This document shows positions 1 to 9,143 of a stretch of 64,000 bases of DNA, piece after piece. The translations under genes were made by a program, and so were the position numbers. The DNA comes from an uncultured Campylobacter sp. (GTDB lineage Bacteria > Campylobacterota > Campylobacteria > Campylobacterales > Campylobacteraceae), in contig NZ_CALIST010000014.1 of the NCBI RefSeq assembly GCF_938041645.1, positions 1 through 64,000 of the forward strand, given 5' to 3'. Position 1 is the stretch's first letter. The number at the start of each line of letters is the position of its first letter. The notes beneath the pieces were generated by a model, which ran no database searches, was not told where the DNA came from, and worked only from the letters and a program-made list of their open reading frames with translations.

Positions 1-77
1 GATTTTAAAGCCGCCTCAAAACGAAATTCAAAAAATCTCGCTCAAGCAAGCCTCGCGCCGCTGCAAATTTTAAAATT

Positions 78-1139
78 TCACTCCTCGAATTCCTCCGCGA
101 CCTTCGCCGCAAGGCGCAGTTTGTCGCTGTCGAAGTGGGTGTAGATGCGCGAAGTATTTAGGCTCGCGTGGCCGAGGGCTTCTTGGACGAGTACGAGGTC
201 CTTTTGCTTTTTGTAAAGCATCGTCGCGAAGGTGTGGCGCAGCATATGAGCGCCGTTTTTTTCCTTGCGTATGCCTGCGCTCATTAAAATTTTCTCCACG
301 ATGCCGCTGACGTATGCTTGCGTAAGCGGCGCGCCGTTTTTGGTGACGAAAAGATAGCCCTCTTTGTTAGCAAAATTCGTCTCCAGCGCGTTTAGATGCT
401 CCTCGATCAGGTGGCGTTTGATCATTACGATGCGGTATTTATTGCCCTTGCCGCGGATTCGGATGATGAAAAGATCGCCCTCTGGCGCGATATCTTTGCG
501 CTTTAAATTTATCGCTTCGCCCACGCGGATGCCGGTGTAGATGATGATTTTTACGATCAGGCGGTTGCGATGCGCAAAGGAGCGAAACTCGCTTAGATTT
601 ATCGCGTCCAAAAACCGCTTTAACTCCTCCTCGTTCATAAACTCCGGAAGCTTTGTGCCGCGGCTGCCGCTAACGCCGCCCCAGTGTTTAAGCTCGATGC
701 CAAAGTTGTGCGAGGTTCCGTCCTGCTCATTTTGTCGGTCGATGAAGCCGAAAAAATTTATCAGCGCGATTCGGTAGTTTTTTTTGCTCGCATCGCTCAG
801 CCCGCCCGTAATCGAGGCTAAAATTTCGCTCAAAAGCTCCTCGTCGATATTTTTCATGCTCTCAAGGTTGTATTCTACGATCGCTTCGTAAAATTTTTTA
901 AGCGGGTTAAAATAGGTATTGATGCCGGTAAGACCCGCGTTTCGTGCGTCTTTTGCGAGCCGTTCGAGCTCTTCGATGCATGCCACCTCGTGATTTAGCG
1001 CCAGGCTTGCGCGGCGAAACAGCGCGTCGTTTTTCAGCTCCTTATTCGATAGCGCGCTTAGCTTGTAGCGCACGAATTTTACGAGCCAAAACAGCAGCGA
1101 TTTTTCAAAGCTATCCTTATAATCGAGCGGGAATTTCAT
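78..1139 (-). CDS. xerH: Tyrosine recombinase XerH
   Basis: This 353-residue protein is a tyrosine site-specific recombinase. In Campylobacterota a single XerH resolves chromosome dimers at a dif-like site instead of the XerC/XerD pair. The N-terminal half (about 1-160) is the core-binding SAM-like domain and 165-350 is the catalytic domain. Visible catalytic residues are Arg205 in TGIRVGE, His298 and Arg301 in HMLRH, His324 in LGHAS and the nucleophile Tyr333 in RIYTHF. Length and residues are complete, so the enzyme should be active. The gene starts inside the last codons of the upstream AsmA-like gene (4-bp ATGA overlap), so the two are probably co-transcribed and translationally coupled. 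XerH is the best assignment because no XerC/XerD pair is expected in this group; an integrase of a mobile element is less likely, as no mobile-element genes flank it. Confidence 0.88.
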   Translation of the reverse strand: MKFPLDYKDSFEKSLLFWLVKFVRYKLSALSNKELKNDALFRRASLALNHEVACIEELERLAKDARNAGLTGINTYFNPLKKFYEAIVEYNLESMKNIDEELLSEILASITGGLSDASKKNYRIALINFFGFIDRQNEQDGTSHNFGIELKHWGGVSGSRGTKLPEFMNEEELKRFLDAINLSEFRSFAHRNRLIVKIIIYTGIRVGEAINLKRKDIAPEGDLFIIRIRGKGNKYRIVMIKRHLIEEHLNALETNFANKEGYLFVTKNGAPLTQAYVSGIVEKILMSAGIRKEKNGAHMLRHTFATMLYKKQKDLVLVQEALGHASLNTSRIYTHFDSDKLRLAAKVAEEFEE

Positions 1140-3724
1140 TTGCTCTCCTCGCTGTCGCCGAAGATCACGAAAGGCAGCATTAGCGTGTTTTTGATGAGAT
1201 TATAAGGCGTTTTTAGCACGTCGGTCGCAACGCCGGTCGAGTAGGTAGGCTTTTTCATCGTGCCGCGAATCTCGATGATCGTGGAGATCGTATTGTTTTC
1301 GCCCAAGATGATATGATTTAGCAGCGGAATTTTTGAGATTATCGAGCTTGCGTCTTTGAGGTATTTAAGCTCCAGATCGATATTTAGCGCGCCGCTTTTC
1401 ATATCCACTTCGCCGTTGCCGGCGATGTCGGCGCTACTGCCGGTAAAGTTCATCGCGTTTATGTAAATTTTATCGCCGCTGCGGCGAAAGTAAATTTTAC
1501 CCCTCTGCACGCTAAAGCCGCGATCGTTGAAATCGGGCGTCTTAAACGTAAGCAGCGACGGCACGGAGTTTATAAAGCTAAGCAGCCTTTGATAGATGAT
1601 GTAGTCCTTCAGATAGGTGTTTTGCACGTTGATCTCGCCGCGGTAGTTGCGCGGATCGATGCCGCTTGCTTTTAGCGTAAATACCCCTCCGTCGAAGCTC
1701 TGCGAGCCTAGGAATTGATTGAGCGCCTCGCCGCTGATGTTTTGCGCAAAAATTTGAAGCAAGCTCTTTTTAAAGATCAACTTCACGTCGCCGCGTTTGA
1801 AATTCGCGTTCAGGTTCATATTTTTGCCGTCCAGTACGCCGTTAAAATGCGTAAATTTAAGCGTCTTATTTAGATCGGATAGCACGATCGCAGAATTTTG
1901 CCCGCTGAAATTTATCGGCGAGCGCTCCTTCGTGCCGCTATTAAACTCGCTGGTTTGCACGCTCGTATTGATCGCGACGTCCACGTCTTTTAAAGAGACG
2001 AAGTTGCCGCCTTTGTTGATTTTGAGAGAAATTTTACCGCTTCCGCTAGAGCCCTCCAGATCGCCCCCGCGCACTCTAAGCGCGAAAGAGTCGTTTTTAT
2101 AATGGCTTCCGTCTTTGTTTAGCAGACCGAAATCAAAGATGAGATTGCTGCTGCTGATATCTAAGTTTGTAAAATTGCTGGTTAAAATTTTAAGATCTCC
2201 GCCGCTAATGCCCGCGTTTTTAAGCGTCTTAGAAAATGGCAAAATTCCGCTAATATCGGGCGAGCTGATCTCGATCCGCTCGCCGAAGCTCATCTTCGCG
2301 CCTAAAAATTGCGAGCTCAGCACCGGCGCTTTGCCGCTAAAATCAAGGCTTATATTATCTCGCGCGTCGCCAAATTTTAAAATTTCTTTGCCGTTCGGGG
2401 AGAGATTGAAGCTATGAATAACGCCGTTAAATTTAGCTTTGCGCGTGGCGATATCGATACTGCCGCTTGCAGTGGCGTTAAAAATTTCATTTTGTAGATT
2501 CGCGTCTTTGATGTCGATTTTTTTCTCGGTGATGTGCACCCGCGCGGCTTTGGAGTGAAATTTCGCTTTAGAAATCATCAGATCAGCGTCTTTTAGCGTC
2601 ACATTCGCATCGACCTTAGCGCTTTCCTTTTCGACGTCCACGTCTATCAGCACGCGCGCATCGATCCCGCCGCCTAGCGGATATACGGGCTCGTCTATGC
2701 CGTAGCTTTGCAGGATCGCTACAAGGTCCTTGCCCAAGCTCTCTTTAGTCCGCAGATCCAGATATACGATCGGCTTCTCTTCAAAAAGCCCGCCGATACG
2801 CACGCCGCTTCCCTCCAGGCTTTTGCCTTTAAATTTAGGCTCGTTCAGCGTGAAGCTTAGATAATCGTTTTTGAGCGTGATGTTTGCGTCTTTTACCGTT
2901 ACGGCTTCGATTTGCGGTTGAAATTTTATCGTAAGATCCTGCGCGTAGGCTGTAGCGCTAACGTTTTCGGCGATCGGGCGCGGATCTTTCAGATCGACTT
3001 TGGCATGTAGATTTTCGATGTAGTAGTTTTGCGCGACCGCCTTGTCGTAGATCCACTCGTTCGCAAGAGGATTTAGCCCCGTAAGCGCGCCCAGCTCATT
3101 CATAAAATTTTTCAGACTTAAGGCCGAGGCGCGATTTATCTCTATATTTAGCTCCGAGCCGATATTGTGCACGTCAAGCTCGCCCGCGATCTCGTGCGAA
3201 GCGAAGGTGCCGTTAAAATCATACGTATCGGCTCTGAAATTTGCCCGTGCTGTGCCGTGCAGAGTGAGATTAAAATCATTTAGTTCAAGCTCGATCGGAT
3301 CGAAGTTTAGCCCGTTTGCGCTCGGCGTGATCTGCGAGTTTAGCCTAAAAAACCGCGTGTCGGCGTAAAAAATGTCGCTTTTGTATTTTAGCTTTAGACT
3401 TTCGCCCTTGATCTTCAAATTTTGCACGTCGATCTCTTCAAAAAAGGAGTTGATGAGCGAGATTTTTTTGCTAAATTCTAAAATTTTCTCGCTTTGCGTG
3501 CGTAGATCGGTGGAATTTTGCTCTAAATTTTGTGTATTATTTTGCGTAATTTCAAGATTTTTGATACGCAGCACGAGACTTTTATTTAGCTTGAGATAAA
3601 ACCCCTCAAGCTTTGCAAAGCCCACATCCAGCTGCGAAATCGCAATACCGTGTTTTAGACCTACCGCGCAGATTATAAAAAGTATGGTTATGCACAAAAA
3701 AAATCTAGCCAAAGTTCTAAACAT
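1136..3724 (-). CDS. AsmA-like / YhdP-type envelope protein
   Basis: This large protein (862 residues from the chosen start) begins with one membrane segment (TLARFFLCITILFIICAVGL) followed by a long, beta-rich periplasmic region. That region is full of alternating short hydrophobic strands with Asp/Asn turns. The C-terminus (for example LNIDLELKYLKDASSIISKIP and IIEIRGTMKKPTYS) resembles the C-terminal domain of AsmA/YhdP/TamB-like proteins, which help move phospholipids between inner and outer membrane. I chose the ATG at 3722-3724, with GAGG just upstream; an in-frame TTG at 3805 would add 27 residues that look like translated leader. The stop overlaps the xerH start by 4 bp. No enzyme motif is visible. 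The assignment to this superfamily is from overall character, not from a single decisive motif. Confidence 0.7.
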   Translation of the reverse strand: MFRTLARFFLCITILFIICAVGLKHGIAISQLDVGFAKLEGFYLKLNKSLVLRIKNLEITQNNTQNLEQNSTDLRTQSEKILEFSKKISLINSFFEEIDVQNLKIKGESLKLKYKSDIFYADTRFFRLNSQITPSANGLNFDPIELELNDFNLTLHGTARANFRADTYDFNGTFASHEIAGELDVHNIGSELNIEINRASALSLKNFMNELGALTGLNPLANEWIYDKAVAQNYYIENLHAKVDLKDPRPIAENVSATAYAQDLTIKFQPQIEAVTVKDANITLKNDYLSFTLNEPKFKGKSLEGSGVRIGGLFEEKPIVYLDLRTKESLGKDLVAILQSYGIDEPVYPLGGGIDARVLIDVDVEKESAKVDANVTLKDADLMISKAKFHSKAARVHITEKKIDIKDANLQNEIFNATASGSIDIATRKAKFNGVIHSFNLSPNGKEILKFGDARDNISLDFSGKAPVLSSQFLGAKMSFGERIEISSPDISGILPFSKTLKNAGISGGDLKILTSNFTNLDISSSNLIFDFGLLNKDGSHYKNDSFALRVRGGDLEGSSGSGKISLKINKGGNFVSLKDVDVAINTSVQTSEFNSGTKERSPINFSGQNSAIVLSDLNKTLKFTHFNGVLDGKNMNLNANFKRGDVKLIFKKSLLQIFAQNISGEALNQFLGSQSFDGGVFTLKASGIDPRNYRGEINVQNTYLKDYIIYQRLLSFINSVPSLLTFKTPDFNDRGFSVQRGKIYFRRSGDKIYINAMNFTGSSADIAGNGEVDMKSGALNIDLELKYLKDASSIISKIPLLNHIILGENNTISTIIEIRGTMKKPTYSTGVATDVLKTPYNLIKNTLMLPFVIFGDSEESK

Positions 3725-3782
3725 CGTCGCCTCATCAAAAAACTCCGCCCCAAAATCAAAGCGGGCGTGCCGAAAAACTGCG

Positions 3783-3829
3783 CTTATAATATGAAATTTA
3801 TTCAAAATTTTGGCTTATTTGCCTATAAT
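3783..3829. promoter_or_regulatory. Divergent promoter region between the AsmA-like gene and mltG
   Basis: A perfect TATAAT lies at 3824-3829 on the plus strand, about 25 bases before the mltG start, and fits a sigma-70 -10 box for mltG. On the minus strand TATTAT (3786-3791) could serve the AsmA-like gene and xerH. The -35 regions are not conserved, as is usual in Campylobacter. Confidence 0.5.
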
Positions 3830-3854
3830 TTCAGCTAAATTTTGAAAGGAATGC

Positions 3855-4805
3855 ATGAAATTCTTTATAAAGCTCATCAAAGCGGCGTGCATTTGTATCG
3901 AGCTTGCGGCTATCGCGCTTTTAGCCGTGGGTTTTGATCTGCACGAGCGCGTCGGCAACGCGAAAACCGTGCAGATAGGCCAGGGCAGCTCAACGAAAAT
4001 TTTATCGCAACTCTCAAAGAGCTATCCAAAATTTAGTAAATTCGACGCGAGGCTGCTTTCTTTTTACGGCGGCGCAAAAACTGGCGAGCTGGAGCTTAGC
4101 GGCGAAAATTTGCCCAAATACCAATTTTTGTATGAGTTAAGCGTCGCAAAGCCCGTGATGAACGAAATTAAGCTGATCCCGGGCGAGACTACGATCGTCT
4201 TTTTAAAACAGCTTGCGAAAGATCGCGGGCTAAGCTTTAGCGAGCTTGAGCGCGAATACAACGCCACGGCGCCGTTTTACGAGGGCTTTTTGGTGCCTGA
4301 AACCTACAAAATTAGCAAAAACGAAAGCGAAAAAAATATCATCGACCACCTTGTTTCAAGCGCGCAAAAATTCCACGAAGGATTGTCGCGCGAGCTTAGC
4401 GGTGACTATAACGCCACGGCATGGAAGCAGGTGCTGATCAAGGCCTCTGTAATTCAAAAAGAGGCCGCAAACGCAGATGAGATGCCCCTCGTAGCCTCGG
4501 TCATCGACAACCGCTTAGCCAAAAATATGCGCCTTCAGATGGACGGTACGCTGAATTACGGCGAGTTTTCACACGTCAAGATCACTTCGCAGCGCATCCG
4601 CACCGACACCAGCCACTACAACACCTACCTCAACGACGGACTTCCGAAAGAGCCCGTGTGCGTGGTCTCTCGCGATGCGATACGCGCCGTTTTCGCGCCC
4701 GCAAAGAGCGAATACCTCTATTTTATGCGAAATAAAAAGACTGGGCTTCACGATTTTGCGCGCACGCAAGCCGAGCACGAGCGCAACGTAAAGGCGCAGA
4801 GGTAA
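3855..4805 (+). CDS. mltG: Endolytic murein transglycosylase MltG
   Basis: A 316-residue YceG/MltG family protein that cleaves nascent peptidoglycan glycan strands at the inner membrane and so sets chain length. A single N-terminal membrane anchor (about residues 8-27) is followed by a LysM-like region. The catalytic domain has Glu203 in the context SVIQKEAANADEMPLVASVI and the adjoining NRLAKNMRLQMDGTLNYG motif, matching the family active site. An AAAGGA ribosome-binding site lies 4 bases before the ATG. The gene is divergent from the AsmA-like gene and lies upstream of mdh, from which it is separated by about 110 bases. Length is normal for the family. Confidence 0.9.
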   Translation: MKFFIKLIKAACICIELAAIALLAVGFDLHERVGNAKTVQIGQGSSTKILSQLSKSYPKFSKFDARLLSFYGGAKTGELELSGENLPKYQFLYELSVAKPVMNEIKLIPGETTIVFLKQLAKDRGLSFSELEREYNATAPFYEGFLVPETYKISKNESEKNIIDHLVSSAQKFHEGLSRELSGDYNATAWKQVLIKASVIQKEAANADEMPLVASVIDNRLAKNMRLQMDGTLNYGEFSHVKITSQRIRTDTSHYNTYLNDGLPKEPVCVVSRDAIRAVFAPAKSEYLYFMRNKKTGLHDFARTQAEHERNVKAQR

Positions 4806-4914
4806 AATTTAAGGTCGTTTCGGAATTAAATTTAAAAAACGAGATTTCGTCTTTAAATTTTAAAATTTAACCCCTGCAGTTATAAAAATGCGGATCGATA
4901 TTTGGGAGATAACA

Positions 4915-5796
4915 ATGAAAATAGCGATATTCGGCGCGGGAAACATCGGCGCAGCGGTAGCAAACGATCTTATCGTAAGCGATTCTTTAAGCCAAAAGCT
5001 AGATAGCATCGCGCTTGTGGATGCGGTAGAGAAGATCGCGCGCGGTAAGGCTTTAGATCTAGCTCATACGGCGGCGGTTTACGAGCGCGATCTGCGCATA
5101 AGCGGCAGCACAGAGCCCGGCGACATAGCAGATGCAGGTATCGTCGTGATCACGGCGGGGCACGCAAGAAAGGCGGGGCAGAGCAGGGAGGAGCTGTTTG
5201 GCAGTAACGCCGCCATCGTCGCGCAATGCGCGCGAGATACCGCAAAATACGCGCCTAACTCCATCATCGTCGTCGTTACCAATCCGCTTGATATGATGGT
5301 CTATGCGGCGCTGCAGGCTAGCGGGTTTGCAAAGGAGCGCGTCATCGGCATGGCGGGCGAGCTGGACGGCGCGCGGCTTAAATTTGAACTCGCGCGAGCG
5401 AGCGGCAAGGAAATTTCATCGATGAGAAGCGCGATCGTGGGCCCGCATAGCGAAGAGATGATCGCGCTTAAAAACGAGCTGGGATTTGAAATTTCGGATG
5501 AAATTTTCGAGCGTGCGGTGCAAAATACCAAACGCGCCGGCGCGCAGATCGGCGAGCTACTGGGCACGTCGGCGTATTTGGCGCCCGCTGCGGGGATCGT
5601 AAAGATCATAAAATACATCCTTTTTAATACCTGCGGCACGCTCGCCTGCTGCGTCGCGGATAGATCGGGAGTGCCTTTGGGGCGCTTCGTAAGCGTCGGT
5701 AAAATGGGCGCGATAGAGAGAAATTTCGCCTACTCGGGCGATTTCTACGCGCAGCTTGAACGGATGCGTGAGCGGATAGCGGAACTGAAGTTTTAG
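4915..5796 (+). CDS. mdh: Malate dehydrogenase
   Basis: This 293-residue NAD-dependent malate/lactate dehydrogenase family protein interconverts malate and oxaloacetate in the citric acid cycle. It has the Rossmann fold start MKIAIFGAGNIGAAVANDL, the VVTNPLDMM segment, GMAGELDGARLKFELA with the substrate-binding Arg, and the catalytic His in GPHSEEM. An in-frame ATG at 4888 exists, but the ATG at 4915 has GGGAGAT just upstream and gives the standard N-terminus, so I use it. In C. jejuni the order is mdh-sucCD-oorDABC; here oorD follows after 399 non-coding bases and sucCD are absent. Malate rather than lactate specificity rests on context and family. Confidence 0.88.
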   Translation: MKIAIFGAGNIGAAVANDLIVSDSLSQKLDSIALVDAVEKIARGKALDLAHTAAVYERDLRISGSTEPGDIADAGIVVITAGHARKAGQSREELFGSNAAIVAQCARDTAKYAPNSIIVVVTNPLDMMVYAALQASGFAKERVIGMAGELDGARLKFELARASGKEISSMRSAIVGPHSEEMIALKNELGFEISDEIFERAVQNTKRAGAQIGELLGTSAYLAPAAGIVKIIKYILFNTCGTLACCVADRSGVPLGRFVSVGKMGAIERNFAYSGDFYAQLERMRERIAELKF

Positions 5797-6195
5797 TGGA
5801 AATAAAGCGAATTCGACGCGACGCGGAAGCGGGATTCGTAGATTTAAAATTTCAAAGCGCAGAATTTTTGCGATAGAATTTGCAGCATCAAATTTCACTC
5901 CGGCAAGAAATTTAAGCTCGCGGAATTGTGTAGCGTAAAATTTAATTCGCTGCGGAATTTTAAAATTTGCGCAATTTCGCCTGCTGTGAAATTTCGTAGA
6001 TTAAAATTTTACTTTGGCTCAGAATTCTGCGTGGCGTAAAATTTTTAAACGCCACAAAATTTTAAAATTTAAACTCTGCAAAATTTAAAAACGAGAGGAC
6101 TTTAATGCGATCAAAGCAGGCTTGCGCCGCAAAATTTCAAATTTTAAATCGCGAGGCGGGATTTAGTGCGGATTTTGATAAATTAAGGAGAAAAT
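5797..6195. repeat. mdh-oorD intergenic region filled with AAATTT-core repeats
   Basis: There is no credible gene here. I counted 13 AAATTT hexamers in these 399 bases, most inside TAAAATTT or GAATTTT contexts. Spacing is irregular (for example 14, 14, 18, 15, 15, 17 bases), unlike the codon-locked arrays seen inside genes. A stem of 7 bp (6031-6037 with 6049-6055, GTGGCGT/ACGCCAC, loop 11) could act as a weak terminator after mdh. This interval occupies the place where sucCD lies in C. jejuni. An AAGGAG site precedes oorD at its right end. Confidence 0.6.
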
Positions 6196-6507
6196 ATGAG
6201 CGAAAATGAGAGCCAGCGCGCCGTCTGGACAGATGAGAGCCGCTGTAAGGCGTGCAACATCTGCGTAAGCGTCTGTCCTAGCGGCGCGATCGCGATGAGA
6301 CAGGACGAGGGCGCCGTGCAGGGCATGATGATCGACGTGGTGGATGAGGGCGCCTGTATCGGCTGTAGGGAGTGCGAGTTGCACTGCCCTGATTTTGCGA
6401 TTTTCGTCGCGCCCAAAGGCTTTAAATTCGCTCGTCTAAGCTCGCAGGCTAGAGAGATGGCTGAAAAAATCAAAAACAATAATTTTATGAAACCCAAGGA
6501 CGCATAA
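6196..6507 (+). CDS. oorD: 2-oxoglutarate:acceptor oxidoreductase, delta (ferredoxin) subunit
   Basis: A 103-residue ferredoxin-like subunit with two 4Fe-4S motifs: Cys17, 20, 23, 27 (CKACNICVSVCP) and Cys54, 57, 60, 64 (CIGCRECELHCP). It passes electrons from the thiamine-pyrophosphate enzyme OorAB towards the low-potential acceptor pool. A strong AAGGAG lies before the ATG. Its TAA overlaps the ATG of oorA (TAATG), the first link in a tightly packed oorDABC operon. The order D-A-B-C matches the Helicobacter/Campylobacter enzyme, which replaces 2-oxoglutarate dehydrogenase. Confidence 0.93.
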   Translation: MSENESQRAVWTDESRCKACNICVSVCPSGAIAMRQDEGAVQGMMIDVVDEGACIGCRECELHCPDFAIFVAPKGFKFARLSSQAREMAEKIKNNNFMKPKDA

Positions 6508-7628
6508 TGAGAGAGGTAATTTCCACAGGCAACGCCTTAATTGCGCGTGCGGCAATTGATTGCGGCTGTAATTTTTTCGGCGGCTACCCGATCACGCCGA
6601 GCAGCGAGATCGCGCACGAGATGAGTCGCTTGCTACCTAAGGTCGGAGGCAAATTTATCCAGATGGAGGATGAAATTTCGGGCATTTCTGTAGCTTTGGG
6701 TGCGTCTATGAGCGGTGCGAAGGCGATGACGGCAAGCTCCGGTCCTGGAATTTCGCTAAAATCAGAGCAGATCGGGCTTGGCTTTATCGCTGAAATTCCG
6801 CTTTTAATCGTAAATGTTATGCGCGGAGGTCCTAGCACTGGGCTTCCTACGCGAGTGGCGCAGGGCGATATTTTGCAAGCTCGCAACCCCACTCATGGCG
6901 ATTTTCAAAGCATCGCGCTGTGCCCTGGCTCGCTAAAGGAGGCTTATACACAAACCGTGCGCGCCTTCAATTTAGCCGAGCGGTTTATGACGCCGGTATT
7001 TTTGCTGCTTGATGAGACGCTTGGGCATATGCAGGCTAAGGCGGTGCTGCCTGAAATTTCGGATCTAAAAATCGAGCGCAGGGCGGAATTTAAAGGTAGT
7101 CCGAAAGATTATGAGCCCTATGATGCTGCGCCCGATAAGCCTGCGGTGCTAAATCCCTTTTTTAGGGGATACCACTATCACATAACGGGGCTGCATCACG
7201 GCGCGAAGGGCTTTCCGACCGAAAACGAGCAGATCGTGGATCGCTCTATAAAAAGGCTTTTTAATAAAATTTCGGCGCATGAAGATGAGATCGTACAATA
7301 TGAGGAATTTATGCTAGATGACGCCGAAATCTGCATCATCGCCTACGGCAGCGTTAGCTTAGCAGCAAAAGACGCGATTTTAAAGCTACGAGGGCAAGGC
7401 GTGCGTGTGGGACTTTTTCGCCCGATTACGCTATGGCCAAGCCCTGCGCGCAAGCTAAGGGAGCTAGGGGAGAGATTTAATAAAATTTTGATCGCCGAGC
7501 TAAATTTAGGACAGTATCTGCTAGAGGTGCAGCGCGCTTGTTTGAGAGATGATTTTAAGACGCTTCTTAAGGCAAACGGCAGACCGATCAGCCCTAGCGA
7601 GATTATCGAGAAAGTAAAGGAGCTTTAA
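6507..7628 (+). CDS. oorA: 2-oxoglutarate:acceptor oxidoreductase, alpha subunit
   Basis: This 373-residue protein is the pyrimidine-binding/transketolase-type half of the 2-oxoglutarate ferredoxin oxidoreductase family. It has the family start GNALIARAAIDCGCNFFGGY-PITPSSEI, QMEDEISGISVALGASMSG and the SSGPGISLKSE loop. The C-terminal domain carries GLFRPITLWPSPARKLREL and the LGQYLLEVQ region. It forms the catalytic core with OorB and decarboxylates 2-oxoglutarate to succinyl-CoA. It overlaps oorD by one base and abuts oorB. Length is normal. Confidence 0.93.
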   Translation: MREVISTGNALIARAAIDCGCNFFGGYPITPSSEIAHEMSRLLPKVGGKFIQMEDEISGISVALGASMSGAKAMTASSGPGISLKSEQIGLGFIAEIPLLIVNVMRGGPSTGLPTRVAQGDILQARNPTHGDFQSIALCPGSLKEAYTQTVRAFNLAERFMTPVFLLLDETLGHMQAKAVLPEISDLKIERRAEFKGSPKDYEPYDAAPDKPAVLNPFFRGYHYHITGLHHGAKGFPTENEQIVDRSIKRLFNKISAHEDEIVQYEEFMLDDAEICIIAYGSVSLAAKDAILKLRGQGVRVGLFRPITLWPSPARKLRELGERFNKILIAELNLGQYLLEVQRACLRDDFKTLLKANGRPISPSEIIEKVKEL

Positions 7629-8474
7629 ATGGCGTTTGATTACGACAAATATCTAAGAACGGACAAGATGCCTACGCTTTGGTGCTGGGGCTGCGGCGAC
7701 GGAGTGATCTTAAAAGCGATCATCCGCACAATTGACCGCGTAGGCTGGAGCATGGACGATGTGTGCGTGGTAAGCGGTATCGGCTGTAGTGGCAGGATGT
7801 CGAGTTACATAGACTGCAATACCGTCCATACGACGCACGGACGCGCGATAGCTTATGCTACGGGTATCAAGCTTGCAAATCCAGGCAAACACGTAATAGT
7901 AGTCACTGGCGATGGCGATGGGCTTGCGATAGGGGGCAATCACACGATCCATGGATGCCGCCGCAATATCAATCTAAATCATATCTTGGTAAATAATTTC
8001 ATCTACGGGCTTACGAACTCGCAGACGAGCCCTACGACGCCGCGCGGGTTTTGGACGGTTACGGCGCAATACGGCAATGTCGATCCCAGCTTTGATGCGG
8101 CGAAACTTGCGATCGCTGCCGGAGCAACTTTTGTCGGACGCGAGAGCGTGACAAATCCAGAAAAAATCGAGCGACTTCTAGCCAAGGGCTTTGAGCACGA
8201 GGGTTATAGTTTTTTTGATATTTTTAGCAACTGCCACGTAAATTTGGGTCGTAAAAATAAAATGAGCGAGGCGGTGCAAATGCTAAAGTGGCTTGATTCG
8301 CGTACGATTTCTAAAGCAAAATTTGACGCTCTTAGCGAGGATGAGCGAGCAGGGCTATTTCCGCTTGGAGTTTTACACGAAGATAATGGGCGCACCGAAT
8401 ACACAAAGGCGTATCAAAAGGTGATAGACGCGGCACAAAGCGGCGAAGTGATAAATTTTGAAGGACTAAGATGA
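7629..8474 (+). CDS. oorB: 2-oxoglutarate:acceptor oxidoreductase, beta (TPP) subunit
   Basis: A 281-residue thiamine-pyrophosphate-binding subunit. The start WCWGCGDGVILKA contains the conserved Cys-X-X-Cys-Gly, and VVTGDGDGLAIGGNHTIH is the GDG...N thiamine/Mg2+ motif. NNFIYGLTNSQTSPTT is the conserved substrate/TPP loop of the family. It begins directly after the oorA stop and ends in a 4-bp ATGA overlap with oorC. Paired with OorA it forms the active site; the iron-sulfur relay is through OorD. Confidence 0.93.
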   Translation: MAFDYDKYLRTDKMPTLWCWGCGDGVILKAIIRTIDRVGWSMDDVCVVSGIGCSGRMSSYIDCNTVHTTHGRAIAYATGIKLANPGKHVIVVTGDGDGLAIGGNHTIHGCRRNINLNHILVNNFIYGLTNSQTSPTTPRGFWTVTAQYGNVDPSFDAAKLAIAAGATFVGRESVTNPEKIERLLAKGFEHEGYSFFDIFSNCHVNLGRKNKMSEAVQMLKWLDSRTISKAKFDALSEDERAGLFPLGVLHEDNGRTEYTKAYQKVIDAAQSGEVINFEGLR

Positions 8475-9025
8475 ATCAATTAAGATTTGTGGGAGTGGGC
8501 GGTCAAGGCGTAATCCTAGCAGGCGAAATTCTAGCTGCGGCAAAGATCGCACACGGCGGCTATGGAATCAAGGCATCTACGTATACCTCTCAGGTACGCG
8601 GCGGACCTACGAAAGTAGATATTATCTTAAGCGATGAAGAAATTCTATATCCTTACGCGAGCGAGGGCGAGATCGATTTCATGCTCGCAACAGCGCAGAG
8701 TAGCTATGATGCTTTCAAAAATGGCGTGAAAAAAGGCGGCGTGATCGTAATCGAGCCGAATTTAGTAGCCCCGAGGGATGAGGATAGGGCAAGCTTTAAA
8801 ATTTATGAAATTCCAATCATCACCATCGCAAAATACGAAGTTGGAAATGTCATCACTCAAAGTGTCGTGGCTCTAGCGATCGCAGTAGAGCTTAGTCGCT
8901 GCATGGACGCAAGGCTCGTAAAAGAGCAAATGCTCCGCTCTGTGCCTGAAAAAACCCGCGCGCTAAATGAAAAGGCGTATGATTTGGGGATAAAATATGC
9001 AAGAGAGGTTTTGGAGACGGAGTAA
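8471..9025 (+). CDS. oorC: 2-oxoglutarate:acceptor oxidoreductase, gamma subunit
   Basis: This 184-residue gamma subunit has the typical start RFVGVGGQGVILAGEILAAA and the segment YTSQVRGGPTKVDIILSD. It completes the OorDABC complex and probably contributes to CoA binding or subunit assembly, as in related oxidoreductases. It is the last gene of the operon; the next gene is on the opposite strand and no clear terminator is visible in the 118-base gap. Confidence 0.92.
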   Translation: MNQLRFVGVGGQGVILAGEILAAAKIAHGGYGIKASTYTSQVRGGPTKVDIILSDEEILYPYASEGEIDFMLATAQSSYDAFKNGVKKGGVIVIEPNLVAPRDEDRASFKIYEIPIITIAKYEVGNVITQSVVALAIAVELSRCMDARLVKEQMLRSVPEKTRALNEKAYDLGIKYAREVLETE

Positions 9026-9143
9026 AATTTTATGGCAGCGAAACGATAGAAGTGGGCGGTAATATTCTAGCGGCTTTATTCTTGATTTTTTTTTGCGAAG
9101 TGCATCAGCTATAAGGATGAAATTTATCGCGTTGTTAAAATTT

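Noticed and set aside
78..1139. Phage or integron integrase marking a mobile element
   Set aside because: No attachment repeats, phage genes or cassettes are adjacent; overlap with a housekeeping envelope gene fits chromosomal XerH.
6031..6055. Firm terminator after mdh
   Set aside because: The stem is only 7 bp with an 11-base AT loop and lies over 230 bases after the stop, so I note it only as weak.
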